A stretch of 64,000 nucleotides of DNA from Streptomyces sp. MUM 178J (lineage in GTDB: Bacteria > Actinomycetota > Actinomycetes > Streptomycetales > Streptomycetaceae), in NCBI RefSeq assembly GCF_022414575.1, contig NZ_JADWYQ010000004.1, positions 211,921 to 275,920 of the forward strand. The letters are read 5' to 3'. A program made the translations under genes and the position numbers. The notes below the pieces were generated by a model. It saw only the letters and a list, made by a program, of their open reading frames with translations, was not told where the DNA came from and did not search any database. Shown here in pieces: positions 46,477 through 54,205 of the stretch; within the stretch, counting starts at the first letter, position 1; the number at the start of each line of letters is the position of its first letter.

Positions 46477-48099
46477 ATGTATGACGTGAAGATCCCGGTG
46501 CTGATCGTCGGTGGTGGTCCCGTCGGCCTGTCCACTGCGCTGTTCAGCGGCCGGCGAGGCGTGCGCACGATGCTCCTGGAGAAGAGGGACAGCACCTCCA
46601 TGCTCCCCCGCGCCCCGGGTCTGCAGGCCCGCACGATGGAGCTGTTCCGCGCGGCGGGGCTCGGCAAGGACATCCGTGCGCTTGAGATGGGCGACTCCCA
46701 CGCCTACTTCGAGGGCGGCATCATCAAGGTCGAGACGTTCTCGGACATCGACGACGCCGAGCTGCTGGAGGCGCCGTCCCTGGACGGCGAGACGGTCAGC
46801 CCGGAGCGGGTGATGGGCTGCGGCCAGGACCGGTACGAGAAGGTGCTGGTGGCCAAGGCCAAGGAGTTCGGCGCCGACGTGCGCTTCAACACCAAGCTGA
46901 TCTCGTTCGAGCAGGACGCGGACGGCGTCACGGCGGTCGCCGAGGACGGAGAGACCGGCGAGCGCCTGACCATCCGCGCCGACTACCTGGTGGGCGCGGA
47001 CGGCGCGGGCAGCCGCATCCGTGAGGGGCTCGGCGTCCAGCGCGTCGGCCGCGGCACGGTGTTCAACGCGCTCTCGATCTACTTCCGCGCGCCGGAGCTG
47101 GAGACGCTGCTGAAGGACGCCAAGTTCATCCTCTGCTACGCCTCCGCGGGCGGCACCCTGATGGGGCTGTCGCGGCTGCACGGCTGCGACCCGTGGCTGG
47201 CCGCACCGATCTACTACCCGGAGAAGGGCGAGAAGCCCGAGGACTACACGGACGAGCGGTGCGTCGAGATCGTGCGCCGTGCGGCCGGCAAGGACATCGA
47301 CGTCGAGATCATGGCGAAGGTGCCGTGGCAGGGCGCCCAGCTGGTGTCCGAGACGTTCCGCGCGGGCCGGGTGTTCCTGGCGGGCGACGCGGCGCACGTC
47401 CACCCGCCGGCCGGCGGCTTCGGCGCGAACACCGGCATCCACGACGCGCACAACCTGTCCTGGAAGCTGGCCGCGGTGCAGCACGGCTGGGGCACGGACG
47501 CGCTGCTGGACACCTATGACGCGGAGCGGCGCCCGCTGGGCACCGCGATGTCGGAGCAGGCGCTGGTGCGCAACCGCATCCGCCACGGGTACGCCACCGA
47601 GCAGGACCGCGCGGACTTCGTCGACGACGTCATCATCACCCTCGGCTACCGCTACCGCTCGACGTCGGTCGTCGGCGCGGAGGGCGCGAAGGTGCTGACC
47701 CCGGACCTGGAGCTGACCGGCGAGCCCGGCACCCGCGCCCCCCACGTCTGGCTCAGGAGGGGCGACGAGACGATCTCCACGATCGATCTGTTCTGGGACT
47801 CCTTTGTGCTGCTGACCGGCCCGGAGGGCGGGGAGTGGGCGAAGGCGGCCGTGCCGATCGCGGAGAAGCTGGGCGTTCCGCTGCGTACGCATGTCATCGG
47901 AGTGGGCGGGGAACTGCAGCCGACCGACCGGGACTGGGCCGAGGTGTACGGCGTCGGCAGCGGCGGTGCGGTGCTGGTGCGGCCCGACGCGTTCGTGTCC
48001 TGGCGCTCCGCGGAGGCGAGCGACGACCCGCACGGTGCGCTGGCGGATGTGATCGCCCGCGCGTCGGGGGCCGAGACCGCCGCCGTGCCGGCGCCGTGA
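46477..48099 (+). CDS. FAD-dependent aromatic hydroxylase (PgaE/RdmE type), second
   Basis: 540-aa paralogue of the enzyme at 43179: FAD loop VGGGPVGLSTALFSGRRG, GADGAGSRIREGLGV near 170, GDAAHVHPPAGGFGANTGIHDAHNL and the C-terminal thioredoxin-like domain. Two such enzymes are typical of pathways with several ring oxidations, including quinone or xanthone formation. ATG 46477 was selected because the ATG four bases earlier hits a stop after two codons. It is followed by the third methyltransferase 13 bp later. Confidence 0.9.
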   Translation: MYDVKIPVLIVGGGPVGLSTALFSGRRGVRTMLLEKRDSTSMLPRAPGLQARTMELFRAAGLGKDIRALEMGDSHAYFEGGIIKVETFSDIDDAELLEAPSLDGETVSPERVMGCGQDRYEKVLVAKAKEFGADVRFNTKLISFEQDADGVTAVAEDGETGERLTIRADYLVGADGAGSRIREGLGVQRVGRGTVFNALSIYFRAPELETLLKDAKFILCYASAGGTLMGLSRLHGCDPWLAAPIYYPEKGEKPEDYTDERCVEIVRRAAGKDIDVEIMAKVPWQGAQLVSETFRAGRVFLAGDAAHVHPPAGGFGANTGIHDAHNLSWKLAAVQHGWGTDALLDTYDAERRPLGTAMSEQALVRNRIRHGYATEQDRADFVDDVIITLGYRYRSTSVVGAEGAKVLTPDLELTGEPGTRAPHVWLRRGDETISTIDLFWDSFVLLTGPEGGEWAKAAVPIAEKLGVPLRTHVIGVGGELQPTDRDWAEVYGVGSGGAVLVRPDAFVSWRSAEASDDPHGALADVIARASGAETAAVPAP

Positions 48100-48112
48100 G
48101 GGGGCGCGGACG

Positions 48113-49144
48113 ATGACGGGGCACGCATCCGAAGAAGCCGTCCACCCGGGCCTGGTGCTGGCCCAGGCGATGGCCTTCCAGCCGGCCCGGCTGGTCCTGA
48201 CCGGCATCGAGATCGGGCTGTTCTCGGCGCTGGCCGAGCAGCCCGACACCGAGGCCGGGATCAGGCGGCGGCTCGGCCTGCACACCCGCGGCACGGACCA
48301 CTTCCTGGCCGCGCTCGTCGAACTCGGTTTCCTGGAGCGCTCGGCGAACGGGGTCTTCGCCGACTCGCGCGTGGCGCGGCGGTTCCTGGTGCCCGGTGAC
48401 GACGCTTATCTGGGCGGCTTCCTCAAGGTCGCCGGCCAGGTGATGTACCCGGCGTGGGACAGGCTCGGGGAGGCGCTGCGCACCGGCGCCCCGCAGGCGG
48501 CCACATACACCGGCGAGGACATGTTCTCGGAGCTGTACGAGAGCGACGAGAAGAAGGACGGGCTGGTCGGCATGGCGGAGGACGCCAGCCGGCCGCTCAT
48601 CCCGGCGCTCGCCGAGTCGTTCGACTGGGCGAAGCGCTCCTCGGTGCTGGAACTCGGCGGCTGCCGGGGGAATGTGCTGGCGGGCCTGGTGAAGGCGCAT
48701 CCGCATCTCGACGCGCGCGTCTTTGACCTGCCGCAGCTGGAGGGCGACTTCACCTCCCATATGTCGGCGATCCAAATGACGGACCGGGTCCGCTACCACG
48801 GCGGTGACTTCTTCGCCGATCCGCTGCCCCAGGCCGATGTGCTGATGATCGGTCATGCGCTGGTGGACTGGAACGACGAGCAGCGCCGGCAGCTGGTGAA
48901 GAACACGTTCGCGGCGGTGCGCCCCGGCGGGGCGTTCCTGGTCTGGGACCCGGTGATCGTCGAGGACGACGAGAGCTATCTGCGCAATCTGATCCGCAGC
49001 CTGAACCTGCAGCTGATGACGCCGCACGGCAAGGGCTACCGCTTCGAGCAGTGCGCCGAGTGGATGCGGGAGGCCGGCTACGCCGACGTCACCCGCACCT
49101 CGCTCGGCCACGATGTGACCCTGGTGATCGCCCACAAGGAGTAG
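48113..49144 (+). CDS. SAM-dependent O-methyltransferase (third)
   Basis: 343-aa homologue of the other two cluster methyltransferases, with MYPAWDRLGEALRTGAPQ and the SAM loop LELGGCRGNVLAG (an Ala-to-Cys variant of GGARGN). GHALVDWND is near residue 247. It is co-transcribed with the FAD hydroxylase. Three diverged enzymes imply at least three methylated oxygens, or two with one redundancy. Confidence 0.88.
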   Translation: MTGHASEEAVHPGLVLAQAMAFQPARLVLTGIEIGLFSALAEQPDTEAGIRRRLGLHTRGTDHFLAALVELGFLERSANGVFADSRVARRFLVPGDDAYLGGFLKVAGQVMYPAWDRLGEALRTGAPQAATYTGEDMFSELYESDEKKDGLVGMAEDASRPLIPALAESFDWAKRSSVLELGGCRGNVLAGLVKAHPHLDARVFDLPQLEGDFTSHMSAIQMTDRVRYHGGDFFADPLPQADVLMIGHALVDWNDEQRRQLVKNTFAAVRPGGAFLVWDPVIVEDDESYLRNLIRSLNLQLMTPHGKGYRFEQCAEWMREAGYADVTRTSLGHDVTLVIAHKE

Positions 49145-49163
49145 GGGGCGGGGGTCTGCCCGG

Positions 49164-49625
49164 TCACCGCCGGATGCGTTCCGTGTGCCGCTCCTGGAGT
49201 TCTCTGCTGGTGCGGAAGAAGTCCAGGAGCAGCGCGAGCTCGTCGACGCTGTAGCGGGCGACCTGCCGGAAGCCGTCCTGCGCGAGCGGTCCGAAGATCT
49301 CCTCGGCGGCCTTGACGGCCTTGTCGGTGGGCCGGACGACGGACCGCCGGCGGTCGGCGGGGTCGGGGGAGCGGGTGATGTACCCGAGCCTGTCCAGCCG
49401 GTCGAGCAGGGCTGTGACACTGCCCGTGGTGAGATTCAGCGCCGCACCCAGTTCGCTGGGTGCGGCGCTTTCGCGCTGCATGAGGACGTCCAGGCAGTGC
49501 AGGTCGGTGCGGTTGACGCCGAGGCGTTCCGCGGCCGCGTAGTCAAAGGAGTCGACGGCTGTCTGGAGCGCGCGGATCTCGGCGGCGAGCTCCCGCTGAA
49601 GATTTTCCGGGTTATCGCTTGACAT
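49164..49625 (-). CDS. MarR-family transcriptional regulator
   Basis: 153-aa winged-helix repressor. The DNA-binding region is SELGAALNLTTGSVTALLDRLDRLGYITR, then the wing DPADRRRSVVR. It is the only DNA-binding regulator visible in the window. It is divergent from the gene at 49741 across a stretch with three CTTGA/TCAAG-type palindromes, so it probably represses itself and the neighbouring genes. A phenolic product or intermediate could be its ligand. Confidence 0.92.
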   Translation of the reverse strand: MSSDNPENLQRELAAEIRALQTAVDSFDYAAAERLGVNRTDLHCLDVLMQRESAAPSELGAALNLTTGSVTALLDRLDRLGYITRSPDPADRRRSVVRPTDKAVKAAEEIFGPLAQDGFRQVARYSVDELALLLDFFRTSRELQERHTERIRR

Positions 49626-49700
49626 CCAAGTAACTCGACCTTCAAGATAAATATATCGGATAGCTTGACGTTCAAGCTAGATGATTCTCAAGAGAAGTCA
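49616..49700. promoter_or_regulatory. Candidate MarR operators and divergent promoter
   Basis: Perfect 7-3-7 palindrome AGCTTGACGTTCAAGCT (49662-49678); related half-matched sites CTCGACCTTCAAG (49635-49647) and CTTGACATCCAAG (49618-49630). Read on the minus strand, TTGAAC, 16-17 bp and TATTTA form a plausible marR promoter overlapped by the palindrome. The patch is strikingly AT-rich for this genome. Confidence 0.7.
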
Positions 49701-49740
49701 AGATCGGGTCGTTGCCCGGGTTCCCGGAAGGAACACTGCG

Positions 49741-50241
49741 ATGAACACCCAGACATTCGACAAGGCCCCACACGAGACCGAGCGGGTCGAGGCGTACTAC
49801 ACCAACGTCAAGCGGCTGGGCCACTGGACCGACGCCCGCACGATCGACGTGACCGCGCGCCGCGGCTCCGTCCAGCTGGACCTGAGGTCCGCACAGATCC
49901 CCGAGGGCGACATCGAGGTGCGGATCACCGGCGAGCGCTCCATCCTCAAGCTCCTCGTCCCCGACGGCGCCGTCGTCGACGAGCGGGAGCTGGCGTACGA
50001 GGGCCGCAGCGAGGTCAAAGACGCCCAGCGGCACTCCGCCTCGGGGGGCAGGCGGCTGAAGCTGACCGGAGTCCTCAAGCGGAGCGAGGTCCGCATCGTG
50101 CGCGGCGGCGTGGCGACGCTGACGGCCATGCTCTCCCGCGAGTTCGTCGAGGACTGCCGCACCGCGCACCGCAACGGCACCCTGCCGACCGTGCACGCTC
50201 CCGAGAGCGTCCGCGAGGGAACCCCGAGGGAGGCGGACTGA
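49741..50241 (+). CDS. Beta-rich protein of unknown function next to marR
   Basis: 166-aa soluble protein. After a polar start, residues 30-110 alternate short strands (TIDVTARRGSVQLDLRSAQ, DIEVRITGERSILKLLVPDG), a pattern reminiscent of LiaF-like or polymer-forming beta-helix domains, but without firm family identity. ATG 49741 has GGAAGGA upstream; an in-frame ATG at 49681 lies inside the operator region and is unlikely. It is probably under MarR control. Confidence 0.65.
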   Translation: MNTQTFDKAPHETERVEAYYTNVKRLGHWTDARTIDVTARRGSVQLDLRSAQIPEGDIEVRITGERSILKLLVPDGAVVDERELAYEGRSEVKDAQRHSASGGRRLKLTGVLKRSEVRIVRGGVATLTAMLSREFVEDCRTAHRNGTLPTVHAPESVREGTPREAD

Positions 50242-50334
50242 TCCCTCAACACTCCTTTGAGCAGGCCCCCTTAGCTTTGCGACAGCGCCGCCGGGTCCTC
50301 CGGCGCCTGGCGCGCGGCTCAAGGGGGCAGGCAT

Positions 50335-51648
50335 ATGACGGCACATCAGATCGAGTCCCTCTTCATCGGACTCGCCGCCATCCTGGTCCTCGGCCGCGTC
50401 CTCGGCGCGGCCGCCCGCCGCCTCGGCCAGCCGCCCGTGGTGGGGGAGTTCCTCGCCGGCCTGCTCGTCGGCCCCACGCTCTTCGGCGGGGCCGTCGCCG
50501 ACTTCCTCTTCCCGGCCGACATCCGCCCGTTGCTCACCGCGCTGGCCCATCTGGGGCTTGCGCTGTTCATGTTCGTCATCGGCTACGAACTCGACCTCGC
50601 ACTGCTGCGCGGCAAGGAGCGCATCGCGGCCAGCGTCTCGCTCTGCTCCGTGCTGCTCCCGTTCGGCCTCGGGGCTCTGCTCGCCGTCTATCTGAGCCGC
50701 ACCCACCCGACCGACAACCGCACCGGGTTCATCCTCTTCCTGGGTGCGGCCATGTCCGTCACGGCGTTCCCCGTGCTCGCCCGCATCCTGGCGGACAGCG
50801 GTCTGGGCAGAACCCGCGTCGGGGGCATCGCCCTCGCCAGTGCGGCCGTCGACGACATCGTGGCCTGGTCGCTGCTCGCGGTCGTCGTCACGGTCTCGGG
50901 CGGCGGCGCCCAGTGGACCACACTCCTCGCCCCCGTCTACCTCGCGGTGATGTTCCTGGCGGTCCGGCCGGGCCTGCGCCGCCTCTTCGACGAACGCCGC
51001 GGCCGCGGCCAGATCACCGCGGACCGGCTGATCGTGGTCCTCGGCGGCCTGATGCTGTCGTGCTGGGCTGCGGAATGGCTCGGCGTCCACTTCGTCTTCG
51101 GCGCGTTCCTCTTCGGCGTGGTGATGCCCCGGACCACCTCCGAGCGGGTCCGCGCCCAGGTCGTCGACCGCTTCGAGTACCTCAGCCGGCTGCTTCTGCT
51201 GCCGGCGTTCTTCGTGGTCGCCGGCCTCCAGGTCGACCTCTCCCGAACCGACCTCCGCGCCCTCGGCGAGCTGGCACTCGTCCTCCTGGCCGCCATCTCC
51301 GGCAAGTTCCTGGGCGCCTACGCGGCATCCCGCGCCAACCGCGTCCCTCCCCTGCAGAGCGCGGTCCTCGCCACCCTGATGAACACCCGCGGCCTCACCG
51401 AGATCGTGATCCTCACCGTCGGCCTCCAACTCGGCGTCCTCACCCCGGACCTGTACGCCCTGATGGTCGTCATGGCACTGATCACCACGGCCATGACAGG
51501 CCCCCTCCTCCACCTTCTGAAGCGCCGCGCGGGCGGCGCCCAGGCCCTGGGCTCGTACGCCGACGGCCCTCCTGCGCGGCCCCCGGCCGACGACCCGGCC
51601 CCCGCCCGCACGGCTCCCCGGGCGACGACGCGGCGACAAGCGCCCTGA
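50335..51648 (+). CDS. CPA2-family cation:proton antiporter
   Basis: 437-aa membrane protein with about 12-13 helices. Typical KefB/NapA-like segments are LGQPPVVGEFLAGLLVGPTLFG, GAAMSVTAFPVLARIL and ASAAVDDIVAWSLLA (the paired Asp of the ion site) and LMNTRGLTEIVIL. Related antiporters occur in polyether and polyketide clusters, where they may offset ionophore effects. The C-terminal 40 residues are Ala/Pro/Arg-rich and disordered. RBS AAGGGGG. Confidence 0.88.
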   Translation: MTAHQIESLFIGLAAILVLGRVLGAAARRLGQPPVVGEFLAGLLVGPTLFGGAVADFLFPADIRPLLTALAHLGLALFMFVIGYELDLALLRGKERIAASVSLCSVLLPFGLGALLAVYLSRTHPTDNRTGFILFLGAAMSVTAFPVLARILADSGLGRTRVGGIALASAAVDDIVAWSLLAVVVTVSGGGAQWTTLLAPVYLAVMFLAVRPGLRRLFDERRGRGQITADRLIVVLGGLMLSCWAAEWLGVHFVFGAFLFGVVMPRTTSERVRAQVVDRFEYLSRLLLLPAFFVVAGLQVDLSRTDLRALGELALVLLAAISGKFLGAYAASRANRVPPLQSAVLATLMNTRGLTEIVILTVGLQLGVLTPDLYALMVVMALITTAMTGPLLHLLKRRAGGAQALGSYADGPPARPPADDPAPARTAPRATTRRQAP

Positions 51649-51950
51649 ACACTCGGGGGGTACGACGGCCGCCCGGGCGGCCGGCTTCGAGCGCGGCCCC
51701 GGCCGCTCTGACGCCCCGCCGGGCCCGCTCGCCGCCGAGCCGCCCGCGTGCCCGGAGCGCCGCTCCCGGAGCAGAGCAGTCGGCCCACGGCGAACCGTAT
51801 CCGGACACCCCGGCAACGGCGTTCCCGGCCTGGCCGGGCAGCCGCTGCGCGGCCCTCCCCGCAGCCTTCACCGGGTGGCGGGGCTCCCCGCTGACGCAAC
51901 GAGGCGGCGCCCCGGATCGATGATCCGGGGCGCCGCCTCCTGCGGGACGC
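51649..51950. other. Intergenic stretch with terminator, no gene
   Basis: 302 bp between convergent genes. It is GC-rich with no credible coding frame, and contains the terminator at 51901-51937. Confidence 0.6.
51901..51937. terminator. Bidirectional hairpin terminator
   Basis: Perfect 17-bp stem (51901-51917 with 51921-51937) and a 3-nt loop, between the antiporter and ferredoxin genes. Confidence 0.92.
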
Positions 51951-52178
51951 TCACGCCGGGGCCGTCGGCGACGCCGGAGCCCCTTCGTCCTCATGGACCT
52001 GGATCGACTTCGTCGGGCAGCCGCGGGCCGCGCGGCGGATCTCCTCGTGGAGTTCGGCCGCAGGCCGCTCCTCGAGGATGCGGACCAGGCCGTCCTCGTC
52101 CTGGTCGAAGACCCCCGGCACCCGGTAGACGCACAGGCTGCTGACCGCGCAGGTCTCGGAGTTGGCCGTCACTCGCAT
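51951..52178 (-). CDS. [3Fe-4S]-type ferredoxin
   Basis: 75-aa ferredoxin with cysteines at C10-x5-C16 and a later C-P (RGCPTKSI near residue 54), the three-cysteine arrangement of actinobacterial P450 partners. It supplies electrons to the P450 encoded immediately upstream (14-bp gap, same strand). GGAGGG ribosome site. The C-terminal acidic/Ala-Pro tail is usual. Confidence 0.9.
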   Translation of the reverse strand: MRVTANSETCAVSSLCVYRVPGVFDQDEDGLVRILEERPAAELHEEIRRAARGCPTKSIQVHEDEGAPASPTAPA

Positions 52179-52191
52179 GGCGTCACCCTCC

Positions 52192-53394
52192 TCACCACTC
52201 GACGGGGATCTCGGTGAAGCCCTCCATGAAGCCGCCCAGGGCGCGCGGCAGCTCCTCCGCCTTCGCGGCGAGACGGATGTCCGGGAAGCGGCGCAGCAGG
52301 GTCTCGGTGGCGACCTGGAGCTCCATCCGGGCCAGCGCCGCGCCCACGCAGTAGTGCAGGCCCGCGCCGAAGGTCATGTGGTGGTTCTCCTTGCGGCGGA
52401 TGTCCAGCTCGAAGGGGCACTCGAAGACCTCGGCGTCCACGTTCGCGCCCTCCTCGGAGAGCAACACGCTGGTGCCCTTCTTGATGACGGAACCGTCGGA
52501 GAGCGGGATGTCGTCGATCGCGTACCGCATGGTGCCCACCGACGAACCCATGATCTGGGTGCGCAGCAGCTCCTCCACCGCCGACGGCACCAGCGACCAG
52601 TCGGCCTGGATCTCGCGCACCAGGTCCCGGCGGTGCAGCAGCACCGCGGTGCCCGTGCCGATCTGGCTGGCGGTCGTGACATAGCCGGCGATCAGCAGGC
52701 CCTGCGTCCAGAAGTGCAGCTCGTGCTCGTTCAGCCGGCTGTCGTCCTCGTCGTCCCGTACCCGGATCAGCTCGCTGACCAGGTCGTCGCCCGGGTTCTC
52801 CCGCTTGGACTCGATCAGGTCGCCCAGATACTTCCACAGGTTCTGGCGGCACTCGCCGACCTTCTCCGGAGGCAGCTTCGTCACCGACAGGAAGCCGTCG
52901 ACATAGCCGCGGAACCGGTCCCGGTCCTCCGCAGGCACGCCCAGCAGCTTGCAGATCACCTTGATGGGCAGCGGGAAGGCGAACGCCTCGTTCAGCTCGG
53001 CCGGCTGCGGGCCCGCCGCCATCTCGTCCAGCAGCTCGTCGGCGACCTGCTGGACGTACGGACGCAGCGCCTCGATGCGGCGTGCCGTGAACGCCTTGGT
53101 GACCAGGGACCGCACCCGGGTGTGCTCCGGCGGGTCCGGGTCGATGTTCGGGTCCATGAACAGGTCGTTGTCCTTGGAGATCCGCGCGCAGTCGGGGCGT
53201 GCGATGTTGCGGGAGAGCCGCTTGTCGGCGAAGAGCGCGCGCACGTCCTTGTAGCGGGTCACGAGCAGTGCGACGTCCCCGCTCGGCAGCGTCACCTCCA
53301 TCGCGGACGAGTCGTGTACATGGCGGAGTGCCTCGGGGACCTGCATGGGCGGGGTCCACGCGAACGGATACCTGGGCGGGGTCTGGGTGCTCAC
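52192..53394 (-). CDS. Cytochrome P450 (second)
   Basis: 400-aa CYP105-like P450 with heme loop FGAGLHYCVGAALAR and ExxR in EELLRTQ. The I-helix motif is AGYVTT (236-241): Val239 replaces the acidic residue, as in the first P450 of the window. The GTG at 53394 opens MSTQTPPRYPF. It pairs with the following ferredoxin. It belongs to the minus-strand operon of GT, AsnB-like and TenA-like genes. Possible chemistry is methylenedioxy closure, coupling or hydroxylation. Confidence 0.92.
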   Translation of the reverse strand: MSTQTPPRYPFAWTPPMQVPEALRHVHDSSAMEVTLPSGDVALLVTRYKDVRALFADKRLSRNIARPDCARISKDNDLFMDPNIDPDPPEHTRVRSLVTKAFTARRIEALRPYVQQVADELLDEMAAGPQPAELNEAFAFPLPIKVICKLLGVPAEDRDRFRGYVDGFLSVTKLPPEKVGECRQNLWKYLGDLIESKRENPGDDLVSELIRVRDDEDDSRLNEHELHFWTQGLLIAGYVTTASQIGTGTAVLLHRRDLVREIQADWSLVPSAVEELLRTQIMGSSVGTMRYAIDDIPLSDGSVIKKGTSVLLSEEGANVDAEVFECPFELDIRRKENHHMTFGAGLHYCVGAALARMELQVATETLLRRFPDIRLAAKAEELPRALGGFMEGFTEIPVEW

Positions 53395-53440
53395 AGCAGT
53401 CCCTTCCGGTCAATGGTGTGCGAAAAGAGTTCTCGTGATG

Positions 53441-54109
53441 TCAGAAGGGCCAGCTCGGTCGGGACCACGCCGCCTCGGCGAAGGCCCACTCGTACCGCGT
53501 GCTGACGCTGAAGTGCTTGACGAGTTCGGCGCGCTCCGCGTCGCCGAGCTCCTTGCCGAGCCGGTCGGCGGCGCCCAGGAAGGCCTTCACGGCATAGCCG
53601 TAGCCCTCGCCCGGGTGGTACACCTCGATCCAGCGCGCATAGCGTGAACCGGGCGTGTGCCGCTTCAGCAGATCGTCGGAAACCTGGTGGTTGAACCAGA
53701 CCATCGGCAGCAGGGCGCCGAAGCCGGCCGCGAACGAGCGGGCGCTCGCCGCCTGGAAGAAGGCGCAGTGCGCATGGGTCGCCGGGTCCGGCATGCCGTC
53801 CGGGCCGAGCTCCGGGGCGCCCAGTTCCCCGCACAGCTCCCGGTACGCCTCGCGCAGCCGGTCCCGTGCCTCCAGGGTTCCGGTGATCGACCGGCCCAGC
53901 AGCGCCACATAGTCGTCGGTGCGCGCCGCCGCCGCGGTGCGGGCCAGCGCCCGGGCGTAGAACGGCAGCAGATACGCCGTGTCCTGACGTACGAAGTGCG
54001 CCAGCGACTCCGGCGGAAGTGAGCCGTCCCGCAGCCCGCTCCAGAAAGGATGCGCCTTCACCTTCTCCAGGGCCGGCGCCGCGAGCTCCTTGAGCTCCTC
54101 CTGCAGCAT
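53441..54109 (-). CDS. TenA-like protein without catalytic cysteine
   Basis: 222-aa all-helical TenA/THI-4 family protein (FRAxD-type core: HFVRQDTAYLLPFYARALA near residue 38, EVYHPGEGYGYAVKAFL near 170). The segment that holds the thiaminase cysteine in TenA (LPC) reads LLPMVWF here, with Met136, so thiamine hydrolysis is unlikely. It lies between the AsnB-like gene and the P450 in one operon, suggesting recruitment to polyketide tailoring. The ATG at 54109 was chosen. Confidence 0.8.
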   Translation of the reverse strand: MLQEELKELAAPALEKVKAHPFWSGLRDGSLPPESLAHFVRQDTAYLLPFYARALARTAAAARTDDYVALLGRSITGTLEARDRLREAYRELCGELGAPELGPDGMPDPATHAHCAFFQAASARSFAAGFGALLPMVWFNHQVSDDLLKRHTPGSRYARWIEVYHPGEGYGYAVKAFLGAADRLGKELGDAERAELVKHFSVSTRYEWAFAEAAWSRPSWPF

Positions 54110-54123
54110 GGAATGTCCCTTCT

Positions 54124-54205
54124 CAGATGTCTCTCGGAGGTCTCAGAGGTCTCGGAGGTCTCAGACGTCTTGGGCGTCTTGGACGACCCGGATGTTCCGG
54201 ACGTC
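54124..54205. repeat. Degenerate short repeats between AsnB-like and TenA-like genes
   Basis: The gap is made of irregular repeats of GGTCTCAGA / GGTCTCGGA / CGTCTTGG units. It looks like an expanded or decayed microsatellite. No gene. Confidence 0.65.
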
